Shown here piece by piece: positions 22,591 to 22,601 of a stretch of DNA of 22,601 nt; the first letter of the stretch is position 1; the number at the start of each line of letters is the position of its first letter. Where the stretch lies: the NCBI GenBank assembly GCA_030039935.1, contig JASHUQ010000056.1, forward strand, positions 1-22,601, read 5' to 3'. The position numbers and the translations under genes are program-made. The notes under the pieces are model-generated. The model saw only the letters and a program-made list of their open reading frames with translations, did no database searches and had not been told where the DNA came from. This stretch comes from Microcaldota archaeon. GTDB taxonomy: Archaea; Micrarchaeota; Micrarchaeia; Micrarchaeales; Micrarchaeaceae.

Positions 22591-22601
22591 GTGTGGTTTA
22601 T

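Noticed and set aside
1..22601. CRISPR array, insertion sequence or rRNA
   Set aside because: No regularly spaced repeats, transposase or rRNA signatures were seen on either strand.

Overview
The window reads as a chromosomal segment of a small-genome archaeon, most likely a DPANN lineage close to Micrarchaeota (ARMAN-type). The reasons are archaeal TATA boxes with very short or no leaders, a Taw1-type wyosine enzyme, a PAC2 proteasome chaperone, a class III (archaellin/pilin) signal peptide, a C/D box sRNA and a tRNA intron outside the anticodon loop. The lineage is inferred from gene content only; no 16S gene is present.

Layout. 1-1318: tRNA-Leu(UAA) with a D-loop intron, a PAC2-family protein ending in a proteasome-docking-like HbYX tail, and a divergent 74-residue basic protein made of two near-identical repeats, closed by a hairpin-plus-T-run terminator. 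1357-3388 (minus): a P5C-dehydrogenase-like aldehyde dehydrogenase followed by a DUF192 protein. 3536-10051 (plus): a complete iron-sulfur assembly operon, sufB (split by an active-looking LAGLIDADG intein placed just before the catalytic Cys) - sufD - a small XRE-type regulator with a Cys/His cluster - sufC - sufS - sufU-like scaffold. 10048-11492 (minus): a membrane-anchored second DUF192 protein, preceded by a well-formed C/D box sRNA, and an EamA transporter. 11562-12081 (minus): tRNA-Gln followed with no promoter space by an AT-rich ImmA-like metallopeptidase gene. 12158-13372 (plus): isocitrate dehydrogenase. 13369-15016 (minus): a helical protein of unknown function and a pilin-like protein with a PA14-like C-terminal region. 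15054-20994 (minus): citrate synthase - malate dehydrogenase - aconitase - threonine synthase operon. 21059-22590 (plus): Taw1 and a VirB2/TrbC-like small membrane protein.

How it fits together. The window carries the oxidative half of the TCA cycle from oxaloacetate to 2-oxoglutarate plus malate dehydrogenase, and an aldehyde dehydrogenase that probably feeds glutamate into it. Aconitase and Taw1 need [4Fe-4S] clusters, which the Suf operon would supply. Isocitrate and malate dehydrogenases both carry residues pointing to NADP(H). The genes are tightly packed: several stop codons lie inside the next gene's GTGAT-type ribosome binding site, two convergent gene pairs share a 4-base palindromic stop, and two divergent pairs are driven from compact paired promoters.

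The most notable items are the C/D box sRNA in the leader of a DUF192 gene, the D-loop tRNA intron, the catalytic-site SufB intein, the Cys-cluster regulator inside the suf operon, and the duplicated basic protein.
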